Counted from the first letter of the stretch, positions 17,434-28,360 are shown. The stretch: DNA of 64,000 nucleotides from Blattabacterium cuenoti (GCF_014251635.1 NZ_CP059194.1:372001-436000); one strand, 5' to 3'. The notes: a model not told the origin generated them from the sequence alone. Numbers and translations: made by a program.

Positions 17434-18471
17434 TTATTTTTTTATTAATTTTTTTATAATTTCTTTTCTATTAAATTTATCTAATAAATTTTTTGTAAAA
17501 TGAGAAATAAAAAAAATATTTTTTGGCTTATAAAATTTCTTTTTTCCATTAAAAATGGTATCTGGAATATGTAATGGAAAAGGATTACCTTCAATAATTA
17601 ATATTATTTTTTCTCCTAATATTTTATCAGGAATTGAGGATATAAAAAATCGTTTTTCATAAGGAATAAAAAAACTAATTTCTTTTTCTATTAATTCAGG
17701 AATAATTTTGATTCCTCCACTGTTAATAACGTTATCATATCTTCCTATCCAAGTAAATGTATTTTTAGATATTATATGAACAATATCATTTGTTTGCACA
17801 AATGAGTCCATGCAACATGAAGAAAAAACACCCAAACAATTTCTACTATCTACACTCAAAGTGATATCTTGAAATGATTCATAAAAAACAGATTTATTTA
17901 ATCCATTAATTTTTTTTATAGCAATATGACCGAAAGTTTCGGTCATACCATAAGTAGCATAACAAATTGTTGAAATATTTTGCAATTTTTTTTCCAAAAA
18001 ATTTGAAATAGAATACCCTCCTATTAAAACAATTTTAATATTTTTTAAATATTTTAAACTAAAAAAAACTTGTAGCGGAACCATTGATGTTATATCAAAA
18101 TATTCTTTAATGTTTTTTAAAGGATTCGATGATGGAGGGACGCAATATATTTTCCATTTAAAAATAATAGCACGTACTAAGAACATTTTAGCGCCTATAA
18201 AATCTGGAGATAAACATAATAATCCTCTAATTCCTTTTTTTTTAAGTTTTAAAAATTTTACAGTTTTTATCGCTCTTTCATACATATGTTCTTTACGTAA
18301 AGAAATAATTTTAGGAACACCTGTTGTTCCAGAAGTTAAAGATGATAATATAGGTTTATTGTCATACCAACTTTTTAAAAAAGAAAAAATATCTTTTTTC
18401 CAAAAATCTTTTTTTTTGTTTAAAAAATAAGAAGAAGTCAATATTTTTTTAGAAGAAAAATCTATCCACAT
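17434..18471 (-). CDS. menE: O-succinylbenzoate-CoA ligase (MenE-type AMP-binding enzyme)
   Basis: Activates o-succinylbenzoate with ATP and CoA in menaquinone synthesis. At 345 residues it is the short flavobacterial form. Motifs of the acyl-adenylate superfamily are SSLTSGTTGVPKIISLRKEH (P-loop), ATYGMTETFG and WIGRYDNVINSGGIKI; the C-terminal subdomain with the catalytic lysine (KFNRKEI) is present. Last gene of the men operon, 6 bp after menC. Confidence 0.88.
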   Translation of the reverse strand: MWIDFSSKKILTSSYFLNKKKDFWKKDIFSFLKSWYDNKPILSSLTSGTTGVPKIISLRKEHMYERAIKTVKFLKLKKKGIRGLLCLSPDFIGAKMFLVRAIIFKWKIYCVPPSSNPLKNIKEYFDITSMVPLQVFFSLKYLKNIKIVLIGGYSISNFLEKKLQNISTICYATYGMTETFGHIAIKKINGLNKSVFYESFQDITLSVDSRNCLGVFSSCCMDSFVQTNDIVHIISKNTFTWIGRYDNVINSGGIKIIPELIEKEISFFIPYEKRFFISSIPDKILGEKIILIIEGNPFPLHIPDTIFNGKKKFYKPKNIFFISHFTKNLLDKFNRKEIIKKLIKK

Positions 18472-18477
18472 TTTTTT

Positions 18478-19572
18478 TTATTTATTTAATAATATTTTTA
18501 TTTTCCATTTTGTAAATGGATTATACCAAATAAAACCTTTTTTAATTTCTAAAGAAGAAATCCAATTATTTAGGTACAAAATTCCTGTATTAAATCCATG
18601 AGGACCTTGATTATTATATTTTTTTTGCATGATGAAAGTCCATTGTGCAATAGCATTAATTCCAATATTACTTTCCAAAGAAGAACTAATATACCATTTT
18701 ATTTTTCTTTTATTAGCTTCTAATATCCATTCTTCAGTTCCGTAAAATCCCCCATTTATACTAGGTTTTAGTATAATATACTTAGGTTGAATAACATCCA
18801 ATAATCTTTTTTTTTCTTTTAATATATTAACATTTTCTAGCTCTTCATCTAATGCTATAGGTATTTTGGATTTTTTACATATTTCTGACATACTTTTCCA
18901 ATTGCCAGATAATATTGGTTGTTCCATTGAATCAATAATATCTAAATCATAAAATTTATTTAAGTAATATAAAGCTTCTTGAATATTGTTGAAACAACCA
19001 TTTGCGTCTACACGTATTTTTATAAATGGATATTTTTTTTTTATTTCTTTCAAAACAAAATACTGATTATTAAATAATTCTGAATTAATTTTTATTTTTA
19101 TTAATAAAAAGCCTTTAATAATTAAATTTTCCATTTCTTTTATTGCATGTTTTACATTATTAAAATAATTTAACCACATTAAACTGTTTATAGGTATCCC
19201 TTCTTTTCCATAAGTAAATTCAGAATGATATAACACAGGAAATCTAGTTTTCAAACTTAAAAAAGCTTGCTCTAATCCAAATAAAATAGATGAAAATGAA
19301 ATATATTTATAATAATAATATATTTCTATTTTTTTTAAAGAAAGTATCTTATTAGAAAGATTTCTTAATTCTATTTCAAATTTTTTTAAATTATTTAAAG
19401 CAGATTGATCCAATATTGGATTGCATTCTCCTATTCCTATATTATTATTTTGTGTTAATATAATAAACCATATAATATTTTTTTTAAACTTTCTATTAGA
19501 GTTAAATATTGTATTTCTAAAAAAAAACGTTCTTTTTTTTAAAAAACAATTAATCTCTCTATGCTTTTTCAT
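18478..19572 (-). CDS. menC: o-Succinylbenzoate synthase
   Basis: Enolase-superfamily dehydratase forming o-succinylbenzoate from SHCHC in menaquinone synthesis. The 364 residues show an N-terminal capping domain and a barrel with the KIKI catalytic lysine pair, metal ligands in RVDANGCF and ALDEELEN, and ILKPSINGGF with the second-side Lys. It lies 22 bp downstream of the metallo-hydrolase gene and 6 bp before menE. Confidence 0.9.
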   Translation of the reverse strand: MKKHREINCFLKKRTFFFRNTIFNSNRKFKKNIIWFIILTQNNNIGIGECNPILDQSALNNLKKFEIELRNLSNKILSLKKIEIYYYYKYISFSSILFGLEQAFLSLKTRFPVLYHSEFTYGKEGIPINSLMWLNYFNNVKHAIKEMENLIIKGFLLIKIKINSELFNNQYFVLKEIKKKYPFIKIRVDANGCFNNIQEALYYLNKFYDLDIIDSMEQPILSGNWKSMSEICKKSKIPIALDEELENVNILKEKKRLLDVIQPKYIILKPSINGGFYGTEEWILEANKRKIKWYISSSLESNIGINAIAQWTFIMQKKYNNQGPHGFNTGILYLNNWISSLEIKKGFIWYNPFTKWKIKILLNK

Positions 19573-19594
19573 TTATTATATTATATTTATTATA

Positions 19595-20281
19595 TTAAAT
19601 ATATAGAGTCTCTCCCTTCTCCAATAAAATTAACTCTTTTCCTTTTTCAAAAAACCTTTTTTTTGCTTGTTCTTTCTCAATTCGAATATCTTCAAAAGTA
19701 TCATAATGAACTCCTAATATTTTTTCAGATTTCAAAAAATCTGAAGCAATAATAGATTCTTCTATATCCATAGTGTATTTCCCTCCTATAGGTAAAATAG
19801 AGAGTTTTAATTTTCCAAAAAGAGGAATAAGGTTCATTTCATACATTACTGATGTATCTCCTGATATATATAAATTTCCTTCATCTGTATGTAAAAGGAA
19901 GCCTCCTGGATTTCCACCATAAGTCCCATCCTTAAAAACGCTAGAATGAGCCGCCCAAACATATTTTAATTTTCCAAAAGGAAAAGATATAAAAGAACCG
20001 TAATTAATTCCATATGTTTTTACTCCTTTTTTATCAAAATAATTAGATATTTCATAATTAGAAATTACTAAAGCATTATTAAATTTTTTAGAAAATAATT
20101 CCACATCACACACATGATCATAATGTGCATGAGTCAATAAAATATAATTTATTTTTGTAAAAAATTTTAAAAAATTTGTATTCCTAAAAATAGGATTACC
20201 AGAAAAAAAAGGATCTATTAACAAATACTTATCATGTATTTCTATTATACATGTGCTATGAGAAAAAAAAGTAATTTTCAT
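19595..20281 (-). CDS. Metallo-beta-lactamase-fold hydrolase, UPF0173 type
   Basis: Predicted soluble metal-dependent hydrolase of 228 residues with the binuclear zinc motif LTHAHYDHVCD, early strand ITFFSHSTCIIEI, FPFGKLKYVWAAHSS, YISGDTSVMYEM and ILGVHYDTF. The substrate is unknown. It sits inside the menaquinone operon, 4 bp after menA and 22 bp before menC, so a role in that pathway (such as hydrolysis of a CoA thioester) is a testable inference only. Confidence 0.85.
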   Translation of the reverse strand: MKITFFSHSTCIIEIHDKYLLIDPFFSGNPIFRNTNFLKFFTKINYILLTHAHYDHVCDVELFSKKFNNALVISNYEISNYFDKKGVKTYGINYGSFISFPFGKLKYVWAAHSSVFKDGTYGGNPGGFLLHTDEGNLYISGDTSVMYEMNLIPLFGKLKLSILPIGGKYTMDIEESIIASDFLKSEKILGVHYDTFEDIRIEKEQAKKRFFEKGKELILLEKGETLYI

Positions 20282-20285
20282 AAGT

Positions 20286-21197
20286 TTAATTTATAAAACC
20301 AATTCCTATACTAAATCCATATAAAAAAGTGAGTATCACTAATTTTTTCAATTCAGAATTGAACTGTTTTTTTTCTTGTATATAAATTATTTTTTTTATA
20401 TGCAATATTAAAAAAATAGAAATAAAAATAAAAAAAAACCATTGATAATAATCAATAGCTTTTTGATTCAAAAAAATAAAATATCCACCTATAAATATTG
20501 AAATCAATATAATAAATGTATGATATAATTTAGCATATTTTATTCCCAACCATACAGCCATAGTGTGTTTTCCATTTTCATAATCATTATCTAAATCTCT
20601 CATATTATTTAGGTTCAAAACCCCTACACTCAAAAATCCTATAGATAAAGAAAGAAAAAATATATCCATACATAAAGTATGTGTATATAAAAAATAACTT
20701 CCTTCCACCGAAAAAATTCCAAAAAAAATCATAACAAATAAATCGCCCATTCCTATTATATATCCATAAGGATATGGTCCAATAGAATATTTTATAGAAC
20801 TACACACACATATAAAAATTCCCATGAAATATATAAAAAAAATAAAAATATTTTTCCATAAAATAGTATTACAAAGCAATAAAAATCCTGAAAAAAAAGA
20901 TAATACGGAAAATATACAAATAGCTTTTTTCATTTCTGATAAAGAAATAAAACCAGATTGAATTGTTCTTCTAGGCCCTATTCGTTTAAAATTGTCTACC
21001 CCAGTTATACTATCTCCATAATCATTTGAAAAATTTGCCAATATTTGCAATAATAAAGCGGTGATAATACATAAAATATAAGAAGTAAAATCAACATTTG
21101 TTCTGGATTTAGATATAATAAAACTCAAAGTTATTCCAGAAAAAGATAAAGGTAAGGTATAAATACGAGCCGCATAAAACCAATACTTTAGTTTCAT
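20286..21197 (-). CDS. menA: 1,4-Dihydroxy-2-naphthoate polyprenyltransferase
   Basis: Integral membrane UbiA-family prenyltransferase attaching the isoprenoid tail to DHNA. The 303 residues form about eight to nine hydrophobic segments. The first Asp-rich motif is [12 protein letters not shown] and the second is [14 protein letters not shown]. It overlaps the end of menB by 4 bp, indicating translational coupling, and is followed within 4 bp by the metallo-hydrolase gene. Confidence 0.93.
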   Translation of the reverse strand: MKLKYWFYAARIYTLPLSFSGITLSFIISKSRTNVDFTSYILCIITALLLQILANFSNDYGDSITGVDNFKRIGPRRTIQSGFISLSEMKKAICIFSVLSFFSGFLLLCNTILWKNIFIFFIYFMGIFICVCSSIKYSIGPYPYGYIIGMGDLFVMIFFGIFSVEGSYFLYTHTLCMDIFFLSLSIGFLSVGVLNLNNMRDLDNDYENGKHTMAVWLGIKYAKLYHTFIILISIFIGGYFIFLNQKAIDYYQWFFFIFISIFLILHIKKIIYIQEKKQFNSELKKLVILTFLYGFSIGIGFIN

Positions 21198-22018
21198 AAA
21201 AATTTTGGAAACTTTTTAAAGTTTGGAGCCCTTTTTTCTAAAAAAGCTTTTTTCCCTTCTTGAGATTCTTCCATTAAATAAAACATTAAAGTAGCGTCTC
21301 CTGTTAATTGCATTAATCCATGTTGTCCGTCCAATTCAGCATTTAAACTACGTTTTATCATTCTTAAAGACATAGGGCTTCTTTTCTGTATAATTTTGCA
21401 CCATTTTATGGTTTCTTTCTCTAATTCTTTTTTATTCACAACTTTATTAATCAGTCCCATTTCTAAAGCTTCTTTAGCTGTATATTCTTGACATAAAAAC
21501 CACATTTCTCGTGTTTTCTTCTGTCCGATATGTCGGGCTAAATATGAACACCCAAATCCTCCATCAAAGGAACCTACTTTTGGTCCTACTTGACTAAAAA
21601 TAGCATTATCAGAAGCTATAGTTAAATCACAAACAACATGCAGAACATGGCCGCCTCCTACTGCATAACCATTTACCATAGCTATCACTGGTTTAGGTAT
21701 TTCTCTTATTTTTTTGTAAAAATCTAAAATATTCAATCTTGGGACCCCGTTCTTATCTAAATATCCACCAAGCCCTCTTGTAGTTTGATCCCCTCCAGAA
21801 CAAAAGGATTTTTCTCCAGATCCAGTTATAATTAATACATCTATATCACTTCTACAGCTGCATATATTTATTGCGTCTATCATCTCATTAACCGTTTCCA
21901 CACGAAATGCATTATGACACCATGGTCTATTAATTTCTATTTTAGAAATACCTTCTCCAAAAAAAAATAAAATATCTTCATATTTTTTAATTGAGGTCCA
22001 ATTTATAATAGAATTCAT
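21194..22018 (-). CDS. menB: 1,4-Dihydroxy-2-naphthoyl-CoA synthase
   Basis: Crotonase-fold enzyme closing the second naphthoate ring from o-succinylbenzoyl-CoA. The 274 residues carry the oxyanion segments [13 protein letters not shown] and [16 protein letters not shown] and the MenB-type C-terminus with [16 protein letters not shown]. First gene of the men operon (menB-menA-hydrolase-menC-menE). menD, menF and menH are not in this window. Confidence 0.95.
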   Translation of the reverse strand: MNSIINWTSIKKYEDILFFFGEGISKIEINRPWCHNAFRVETVNEMIDAINICSCRSDIDVLIITGSGEKSFCSGGDQTTRGLGGYLDKNGVPRLNILDFYKKIREIPKPVIAMVNGYAVGGGHVLHVVCDLTIASDNAIFSQVGPKVGSFDGGFGCSYLARHIGQKKTREMWFLCQEYTAKEALEMGLINKVVNKKELEKETIKWCKIIQKRSPMSLRMIKRSLNAELDGQHGLMQLTGDATLMFYLMEESQEGKKAFLEKRAPNFKKFPKFL

Positions 22019-22082
22019 AATAAAAAAATTAAAAATTGATGTTTATTTTTACAAAATAACAAAAAATAGATTTCATTATGTT

Positions 22083-22493
22083 ATGTGCCGTAATATATTA
22101 TCTATATCTATAGGAGTTTTGATAAGTATTGTAGAAATACTTTACGCTATTCAACTTATAAAAAGATGGTTTACGAAAATACAATTTATACCATTAAAAA
22201 AATTCAAGTATATTTTAACTGAAGCTCCTACTGAATTTTTTATAGTTCTAATTTTTTTTTATGCTTTTAGCGCTCTATTAGGAGGGATGATCACCGCTTT
22301 TTTTGCACAAAAAGCAAAAAAAGCTTATGCAATATTAACAGGTTTTATCTTATTTTTCATAACATTATTTCATATGTTTTTCTATCCATTTCCATTATGG
22401 TTTAAAATAGTAATACTACCTATTTTTTTACCCTTTTCATATATAGGAGGAAATTTTATAGAATTATTACAAAGAAAAAAATGGATAAATTAA
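22083..22493 (+). CDS. Small integral membrane protein of unknown function
   Basis: I do not recognise a family. The 136-residue protein has four likely membrane segments: about 5-25, 52-75, 82-103 and 108-127. A Gly/Ala-rich turn (SALLGGMITAFFAQKAKKAY) lies between segments two and three. It has its own start between menB and nhaD and its last 27 bp overlap the 3' end of nhaD on the other strand. Retention of an open frame in so compact a genome suggests it is real and expressed. Confidence 0.65.
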   Translation: MCRNILSISIGVLISIVEILYAIQLIKRWFTKIQFIPLKKFKYILTEAPTEFFIVLIFFYAFSALLGGMITAFFAQKAKKAYAILTGFILFFITLFHMFFYPFPLWFKIVILPIFLPFSYIGGNFIELLQRKKWIN

Positions 22494-23738
22494 TAAATAA
22501 ACAAATCCAGATACATACCCTATCAAAGCAATCCAGCTAATTTTTTTTAAATACCAAAAAAAATCTATTTTTTCCATACTCATAGCTGCGACTCCAGCAG
22601 CAGATCCTATCAAAAGAATGCTCCCCCCTATTCCAGAAGTATAAGCGATAAAATGCCATAAATCATGATTAATAGGATAAGAAAACATAGCAATGGTAGC
22701 GGCTACTAAAGGAACATTATCTATAATAGAAGAAATTAATCCAAATAAAAAAGTTGTTATTTTCCATGTATAAACAGTTTCATTAATCCAATGAGATAGG
22801 CTATATAATTTACCGATAGATTCTAAAGAAGAAACAGAAAGTAAAATTCCTAAGAAAAATAAAATACTAGATATGTCTACGTTTTTAAACGTATCATCTA
22901 AAATAGATTTAGATCTGTATTTTTTAGATGATATAAAAAGTATAATTCCTAAGGAAAACATCATTCCCATGTATGGAGGAATGCCTATTATAGTTTTTAA
23001 AATTGGAACAAGTAACATTAGAAATAAACCTATTTTTAACATAAAAAAACCTCTATTTATATGATCTTTTGATAGATCATTTTTTTTTATTTGAATATAT
23101 CCATTAAAAACAGGCATATAAGATGCTATTAAAGTAGAAATAATCATACATAATACAGATGGGATAAATATTTTTTTTATAAGATGAGTTGTGGTTACTT
23201 TGTTAGAAATCCATAACATAGTTGTAGTTATATCTCCAATTGGAGACCAAACCCCTCCTGCATTAGCAGATATAATAACTACTCCTAAATAATATAAACG
23301 ATCTTTATAATTATAAACTATTTTTCTCAAAAGAGAAATCAAAACCATAGTTGCCGTAAGATTATCTATTATAGCAGATAATAAAAAAGAAACTATGCTG
23401 ATAATCCATAAAAATTTACGTTTTGTATTTGTACAAAATAATTCTTTTAGAGCTTCAAATCCAGAGTATTTTTCAATAATAGCAATGATAGACATAGCTC
23501 CAATAAGAAAAAAAACAATTTCAGATGCTTTCCCTAGATGAAATAATAATAGATGTTTAGGATCTTTTTTCAGGATCAAATGTTGATCTAATGCATATTC
23601 ATAAACAGGAATATTTAAATATATAATTAAAGACCAACAAATAGCAGCCATCAAAATAGATGGAATAACTTTGTTCACAGAAAAAAAATTCTCAAGAGTA
23701 ATTAATAAATATCCAAAGATAAAAATTAAAATTACCAT
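22467..23738 (-). CDS. nhaD: Na+/H+ antiporter, NhaD family
   Basis: Inner-membrane sodium-proton antiporter of the ArsB/NhaD superfamily. The 423 residues contain about ten to eleven hydrophobic segments and two repeat signatures with buried Asp-Asn pairs: SAIIDNLTATMVL and SSIIDNVPLVAAT. ANAGGVWSPIGDITTTMLW is also typical. It follows eno and overlaps the convergent small membrane-protein gene. Confidence 0.9.
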   Translation of the reverse strand: MVILIFIFGYLLITLENFFSVNKVIPSILMAAICWSLIIYLNIPVYEYALDQHLILKKDPKHLLLFHLGKASEIVFFLIGAMSIIAIIEKYSGFEALKELFCTNTKRKFLWIISIVSFLLSAIIDNLTATMVLISLLRKIVYNYKDRLYYLGVVIISANAGGVWSPIGDITTTMLWISNKVTTTHLIKKIFIPSVLCMIISTLIASYMPVFNGYIQIKKNDLSKDHINRGFFMLKIGLFLMLLVPILKTIIGIPPYMGMMFSLGIILFISSKKYRSKSILDDTFKNVDISSILFFLGILLSVSSLESIGKLYSLSHWINETVYTWKITTFLFGLISSIIDNVPLVAATIAMFSYPINHDLWHFIAYTSGIGGSILLIGSAAGVAAMSMEKIDFFWYLKKISWIALIGYVSGFVYLLIYPFFSL

Positions 23739-23771
23739 TGATTTTTATATTGCGCTATTCTATTTTATTAT

Positions 23772-25064
23772 TTAATTCCATTTTGAATAAAATGAATATT
23801 TTCCAAGTGTATTTTCTATGCGTAATAGTTGATTATATTTTGAAGTTCGTTCGGAACGACATAAAGAACCTGTTTTTATTTGTTCTATATTAAACGCGAC
23901 AGAAAGATCCGCTATAAAAGAGTCTTCAGTATCTCCAGAACGATGAGATATAATGTTTTTATACTTATTTTTTTTAGCTACATGAATTGTTTCAATCGTT
24001 TCCGTTAGTGTTCCTACTTGGTTTACTTTAATTAAAATAGAATTTGCTACTTTTTTTTCTATTCCTTCATTTAACTTCTTTACTTGTGTAACGAAAAGGT
24101 CATCTCCAACTAATTGAATTTTATCTCCTATTTCATGAGTTAATAATCTCCATCCTTCCCAATCATTTTGATCGATGCCATCTTCAATAGATATAATTGG
24201 ATATTTTTTGACTAAATAAGATAAATAATGAATATGTTCCTCCCTAGATTTTATCAAATCTTTTGTTTTTTTTTCTGATCTTTCGAATTCAGAATAATCA
24301 TATTGATTATTTTTACAAAACTCAGACGCAGCACAATCTATAGCTATTGCTATTTGATCATAAGGCTCATAATTTGCCATATGTATCGCTTCTAATATAT
24401 GATCTAAAACATCTTCAATTCCATTAAAATTAGGAGCAAAACCCCCTTCATCACCTACATTTGTGGAAAAACCTTTTTTGGTTAAAATACTTCTTAGTTT
24501 ATAAAAGACTTTATGGCCCATTTGAAGGGCTTCTGTAAAAGAATTTGCTTTAACAGGAACTATCATAAATTCCTGAAAAACTATAGAAGAAGCATTAGAA
24601 TGCTTTCCTCCATTTACAATATTTATTAAAGGAATAGGAAGAGAACGGGTATAAACACCTCCTATATATTTATATAGAGGAATGTTTAATTCGTTAGACG
24701 CTGCTTTTGCCGTCGCTAACGATATTCCTAAAATAGTATTTGATCCTAATCTTTTTTTATTTTCCGTTCCATCTAATTCCAACATTAATTGATCAACGCA
24801 AATTTGATCTAAAACTGATTTTCCAATCAATTCAGGAGCAATAATATCATTTATATTTTGAATTGCTTTTAAAACTCCTTTCCCAAAAAAAATACTTTCT
24901 TGATTATCACGTAATTCAAAAGCTTCATGTTTTCCTTTTGATGCTCCAGATGGAATAGAAGCACGTCCTAGTATATTATTTTCTGTTATAACATCTACTT
25001 CTACAGTAGGGTTTCCTCTAGAATCTAATATTTGTCTAGCTTGAATATGTTTAATTTTACTCAT
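23772..25064 (-). CDS. eno: Enolase
   Basis: Glycolytic enzyme interconverting 2-phosphoglycerate and phosphoenolpyruvate. The 430 residues show [51 protein letters not shown] and [15 protein letters not shown]. Its start overlaps the rplQ stop by 4 bp, so it is the final gene of the ribosomal block. In free-living Flavobacteria I recall carA between rplQ and eno; it is absent here. Confidence 0.97.
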   Translation of the reverse strand: MSKIKHIQARQILDSRGNPTVEVDVITENNILGRASIPSGASKGKHEAFELRDNQESIFFGKGVLKAIQNINDIIAPELIGKSVLDQICVDQLMLELDGTENKKRLGSNTILGISLATAKAASNELNIPLYKYIGGVYTRSLPIPLINIVNGGKHSNASSIVFQEFMIVPVKANSFTEALQMGHKVFYKLRSILTKKGFSTNVGDEGGFAPNFNGIEDVLDHILEAIHMANYEPYDQIAIAIDCAASEFCKNNQYDYSEFERSEKKTKDLIKSREEHIHYLSYLVKKYPIISIEDGIDQNDWEGWRLLTHEIGDKIQLVGDDLFVTQVKKLNEGIEKKVANSILIKVNQVGTLTETIETIHVAKKNKYKNIISHRSGDTEDSFIADLSVAFNIEQIKTGSLCRSERTSKYNQLLRIENTLGKYSFYSKWN

Positions 25065-25492
25065 TGTTCACTTTTTTTTATTTTTTTTCTGCTACGTCTT
25101 ACAGGTCTAATTTTTTTTTTATAAGTATAAATTTCATTAAAATCCACTAGTTCTATAAGAGAAAGAGGCGCTTGATCTCCTAAACGAAATCCAGTTTTTA
25201 TTATTCTAGTATATCCACCAGGACGTTCACGTACTTTTTCAAAAGTATCCTTAAATAATTCTGACACTGCAATTTTATCTCTTAAATACGAAAAAATATT
25301 CCTTTTCGAATGAGTAGTATTAACTTTCGATTTTGTAATAATAGGTTCTACATATTTTCTTAAAGCCTTAGCTTTGGCTAAAGTAGTAAAAACCCTTTTC
25401 TTTTTTATAAGGGAAGAAGCCATATTAGAAAGAAGAGATTGACGATGTCCATATTTTCTTCCTAAATGATTATTCTTATTTCTATGATCCAT
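25061..25492 (-). CDS. rplQ: 50S ribosomal protein bL17
   Basis: Large-subunit protein near the exit tunnel. The 143 residues open [26 protein letters not shown], with [19 protein letters not shown] before a basic C-terminal extension ([18 protein letters not shown]) typical of this phylum. It follows rpoA by 25 bp and couples to eno by a 4-bp overlap. Confidence 0.97.
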   Translation of the reverse strand: MDHRNKNNHLGRKYGHRQSLLSNMASSLIKKKRVFTTLAKAKALRKYVEPIITKSKVNTTHSKRNIFSYLRDKIAVSELFKDTFEKVRERPGGYTRIIKTGFRLGDQAPLSLIELVDFNEIYTYKKKIRPVRRSRKKIKKSEQ

Positions 25493-25517
25493 CAGTAATT
25501 TTATCTATGATTCTTTA

Positions 25518-26510
25518 CTATTTCAATTGAAATTCTTCTATATTCATTCCAAAATATAATCCTTTTTCCTTCATTTTACTTTCTAACTCATCTAAAGATT
25601 TTTTACCAAAATTTCTCATTTTCAACATATTACTCCTGCTACAAATTACTAAATCCGCTATGGTAGTTATAGAAGCTGATTTTAAGCAATTTTTTGTACG
25701 AACAGATAGATCCATATCGTTTAATTTGGACATTAACAATGTTCGCATTCGTATAAATTCTTCATCATATTTTTTGTCTTTATTAATTTCTTCTTGTTTT
25801 TTTTTGCCTATTTTTTCGTAAGAAAAAATAGAAAAATATTGAATCAATATTTTTGAAGCTTCCATTAAAGCTAGTTTAGGACAAATGGAGCCATCTGTTT
25901 TAATTTCTAATGAAAGATTTTCAAAATCAGTTTTTTGCCCTACACGACAATTTTCTATTGTGTATTTTACATTTTTAATAGGAGTATAAATAGAGTCTAT
26001 AGGAATAGTTTCAATTGAAACATCATTATTTTTTTTATTTTCTTCTGCAGGAACATACCCTCTACCTTCTTCTATTGTAAAACTTATTTCTAAAGGGACT
26101 AATTCATCTTTATTACAAATAACCAAATCATCATTTAAAATCTGAAATCCAGAAATAAAATTATTTAAAATTTTCCCTGTAACTTGTTTTCCATGATTTA
26201 TATAAGCGTTAACTGTTTCTTTACAAGTTCCTGATATTTTTTGTTTAAAACGGATTTTTTTGAAATTTAAAATTATTTCAGTTACATCTTCAACTACTCC
26301 TTCTATAATAGAAAATTCATATTTAACTCCTTTAATTCTAATAGAAGTTACTGCAAATCCTCTCAACGAGCCTAATAAAACTCTTCTTAATGCATTTCCC
26401 AAAGTAATTCCATATCCAGGCTCTAAAGGTTTCAAATGAAAAATACCTTTATACTCCGAAAACTCGGATATTGCAATTCTATCAGGTTTTACAAAATTTA
26501 GAATAGCCAT
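25518..26510 (-). CDS. rpoA: DNA-directed RNA polymerase subunit alpha
   Basis: Scaffolds RNA polymerase assembly and contacts upstream promoter DNA and regulators. The 330 residues comprise the N-terminal dimerisation domain (KPLEPGYGITLGNALRRVLL) and an intact C-terminal domain (LSVRTKNCLKSASITTIADLV, FGKKSLDELE). It lies between rpsD and rplQ, the usual alpha-operon order. Confidence 0.98.
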   Translation of the reverse strand: MAILNFVKPDRIAISEFSEYKGIFHLKPLEPGYGITLGNALRRVLLGSLRGFAVTSIRIKGVKYEFSIIEGVVEDVTEIILNFKKIRFKQKISGTCKETVNAYINHGKQVTGKILNNFISGFQILNDDLVICNKDELVPLEISFTIEEGRGYVPAEENKKNNDVSIETIPIDSIYTPIKNVKYTIENCRVGQKTDFENLSLEIKTDGSICPKLALMEASKILIQYFSIFSYEKIGKKKQEEINKDKKYDEEFIRMRTLLMSKLNDMDLSVRTKNCLKSASITTIADLVICSRSNMLKMRNFGKKSLDELESKMKEKGLYFGMNIEEFQLK

Positions 26511-26530
26511 ACAATTGATTTACTACTATT

Positions 26531-27139
26531 TTATTTTGAATATAATTCAACAATTAATTGTTCTTTAATATTTTCAGGTATTTGTGTCCTTTTTGGGATC
26601 ATTCTAAATATACCAAACATATTTTTTTCATCCAAAATCAACCATTCTACCAATGGACCTGTTTTTTTATGTATAGAATTTAATATTACAGGATGTTTTT
26701 TAGATTTTTCCTTTATTTCTATTTTATCTCCTGGTTTTAATCTGAAAGATGGAATATTAACCACTTTATTATTAACGATAATATGTCTATGAGAAACAAT
26801 TTGACGTGCAGAAGATCGAGATGGAGCAAATTTTAATCTAAAAACTATATTGTCCAAACGACTTTCACATGCTTGTAATAATAATTCTCCAGTTATCCCT
26901 TTTTTTCTTGCTGCTTCAAAAAATAAGCTTTCAAATTGCCGTTCTAATATCCCATAAGTATATCTCGCCTTTTGTTTTTCTATTAATTGAATAAAATATT
27001 CTGAACGTTTTCCTCTACGACGGTTACTTCCATGCTGACCAGATGGATATTTTTTTCTTTCAAAATACTTATCTTCTCCATAAATACATTCTCCAAATCT
27101 TCTAGAAATTTTAGTTTTAGGTCCTATATATTTTGCCAT
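26531..27139 (-). CDS. rpsD: 30S ribosomal protein uS4
   Basis: Primary 16S rRNA binder that nucleates the 30S body. The 202 residues contain an N-terminal region without the zinc-type cysteines, then the S4 domain [27 protein letters not shown]. It follows rpsK by 19 bp in the alpha operon. Confidence 0.97.
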   Translation of the reverse strand: MAKYIGPKTKISRRFGECIYGEDKYFERKKYPSGQHGSNRRRGKRSEYFIQLIEKQKARYTYGILERQFESLFFEAARKKGITGELLLQACESRLDNIVFRLKFAPSRSSARQIVSHRHIIVNNKVVNIPSFRLKPGDKIEIKEKSKKHPVILNSIHKKTGPLVEWLILDEKNMFGIFRMIPKRTQIPENIKEQLIVELYSK

Positions 27140-27158
27140 AGTTTTTTGATCTTAAATG

Positions 27159-27545
27159 TCAAACTCTCCTTCTTTTAGGAGGGCGACAGCCATTATGAGG
27201 TAATGGAGTAATATCCTTGATAACTGTAACTACAATTCCTGAATTACTCAATGCTCGTATAGCAGCGTCCCTACCAGCTCCGGGGCCTTTAACTTTAACT
27301 TCTACTTTCTTTATTCCAGCATTTAAACCTTCCTTTGCTACATTTTCTGCTACTATTTGAGCTGCATATGGAGTATTTTTTTTAGATCCTTTAAAATTCA
27401 TTTTTCCAGCAGAAGACCATGCAATTACATCACCTTTTTTGTTTGTTAAGGTTATAATAATATTATTAAAAGTAGCTTGAATATGAGCCTCTCCTACAGG
27501 GTCTACTACCACAGATCTTTTTTTACCAGATGATGATTTTACCAT
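27159..27545 (-). CDS. rpsK: 30S ribosomal protein uS11
   Basis: Platform protein near the 30S E site. The 128 residues include [35 protein letters not shown] and the C-terminal [15 protein letters not shown]. Two bp separate it from rpsM. Confidence 0.98.
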   Translation of the reverse strand: MVKSSSGKKRSVVVDPVGEAHIQATFNNIIITLTNKKGDVIAWSSAGKMNFKGSKKNTPYAAQIVAENVAKEGLNAGIKKVEVKVKGPGAGRDAAIRALSNSGIVVTVIKDITPLPHNGCRPPKRRRV

Positions 27546-27547
27546 AT

Positions 27548-27928
27548 TTATTTTGTGACTTTCTTCTTATTCGCTACAGTTTTTTTTCTTCCTTTTCTAG
27601 TTCTACAATTGTTTTTTGTTTTTTGACCTCTTAATGGTAAACCTTTTCTATGTCTAGTTCCAACATAACAACCGATATCCATTAATCGTTTAATATGAAA
27701 TTGTATTTCAGATCTTAATTCTCCTTCAATTTTTATATAATCAGATATGTACTTTCTAATTTTACTGATTTCATCATCAGACCAATTCTCTACTTTTTTA
27801 TTTTCATTAATTCCAATAGAATAGAGTATTTTTCTCGATAGACTTTTACCTATTCCATATAAATAAGTAAGACCAATAATTCCTCTTTTAGATCTCGGAA
27901 GGTCCACTCCTGAAATTCTTACAGACAT
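27548..27928 (-). CDS. rpsM: 30S ribosomal protein uS13
   Basis: 30S head protein contacting P-site tRNA and 50S. The 126 residues begin [24 protein letters not shown] and hold [26 protein letters not shown]. It follows rpmJ by 11 bp. Confidence 0.98.
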   Translation of the reverse strand: MSVRISGVDLPRSKRGIIGLTYLYGIGKSLSRKILYSIGINENKKVENWSDDEISKIRKYISDYIKIEGELRSEIQFHIKRLMDIGCYVGTRHRKGLPLRGQKTKNNCRTRKGRKKTVANKKKVTK

Positions 27929-27939
27929 AAAATAAAGGT

Positions 27940-28056
27940 CTAACCTTGTTTTTGTTTAAACCTAGGATTTTTTTTATTAATAATACGTAAGCGTCCCTTT
28001 CTCCTAACTATTTTACAATTTTCAGTTCTTTTTTTTAAAGATGCTCTTATTTTCAT
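27940..28056 (-). CDS. rpmJ: 50S ribosomal protein bL36
   Basis: A 38-residue gene found by reading the gap between infA and rpsM. It translates as [20 protein letters not shown] then [18 protein letters not shown], the standard bL36 pattern. Only one cysteine is present (NCKIV), so this is the zinc-free form common in Bacteroidetes. The order infA-rpmJ-rpsM is canonical. Confidence 0.97.
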   Translation of the reverse strand: MKIRASLKKRTENCKIVRRKGRLRIINKKNPRFKQKQG

Positions 28057-28074
28057 GACATAATAAAATTTGAC

Positions 28075-28290
28075 TTAATATCTATAAGTTATCCTTCCTC
28101 TTTCTAAGTCATAGGAAGACATTTCTAATCTCACTTTATCTCCTGGTAATATTTTTATGTAATGCATTCTCATTTTTCCTGATATATGAGCTTTAACAAT
28201 ACATCCATTTTCTAACTCAACACGAAACATTGCATTTGGAGATGATTCAATAATAGTCCCATCAACTTCAATATGCTTTTGTTTAGCCAT
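28075..28290 (-). CDS. infA: Translation initiation factor IF-1
   Basis: A 71-residue single OB-fold protein that binds the 30S A site during initiation. Typical segments are [61 protein letters not shown]. It lies between secY (70 bp upstream) and rpmJ. Confidence 0.97.
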   Translation of the reverse strand: MAKQKHIEVDGTIIESSPNAMFRVELENGCIVKAHISGKMRMHYIKILPGDKVRLEMSSYDLERGRITYRY

Positions 28291-28360
28291 ATATATAATA
28301 TAAATTTGTTTTTATAATAACTTAAATTAAGACACATAATATACACAAAAAATTATTATT

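Noticed and set aside
17434..18471. menE as a truncated pseudogene because of its 345-residue length
   Set aside because: All adenylate-forming motifs and the C-terminal Lys region are present; the short length fits flavobacterial MenE.
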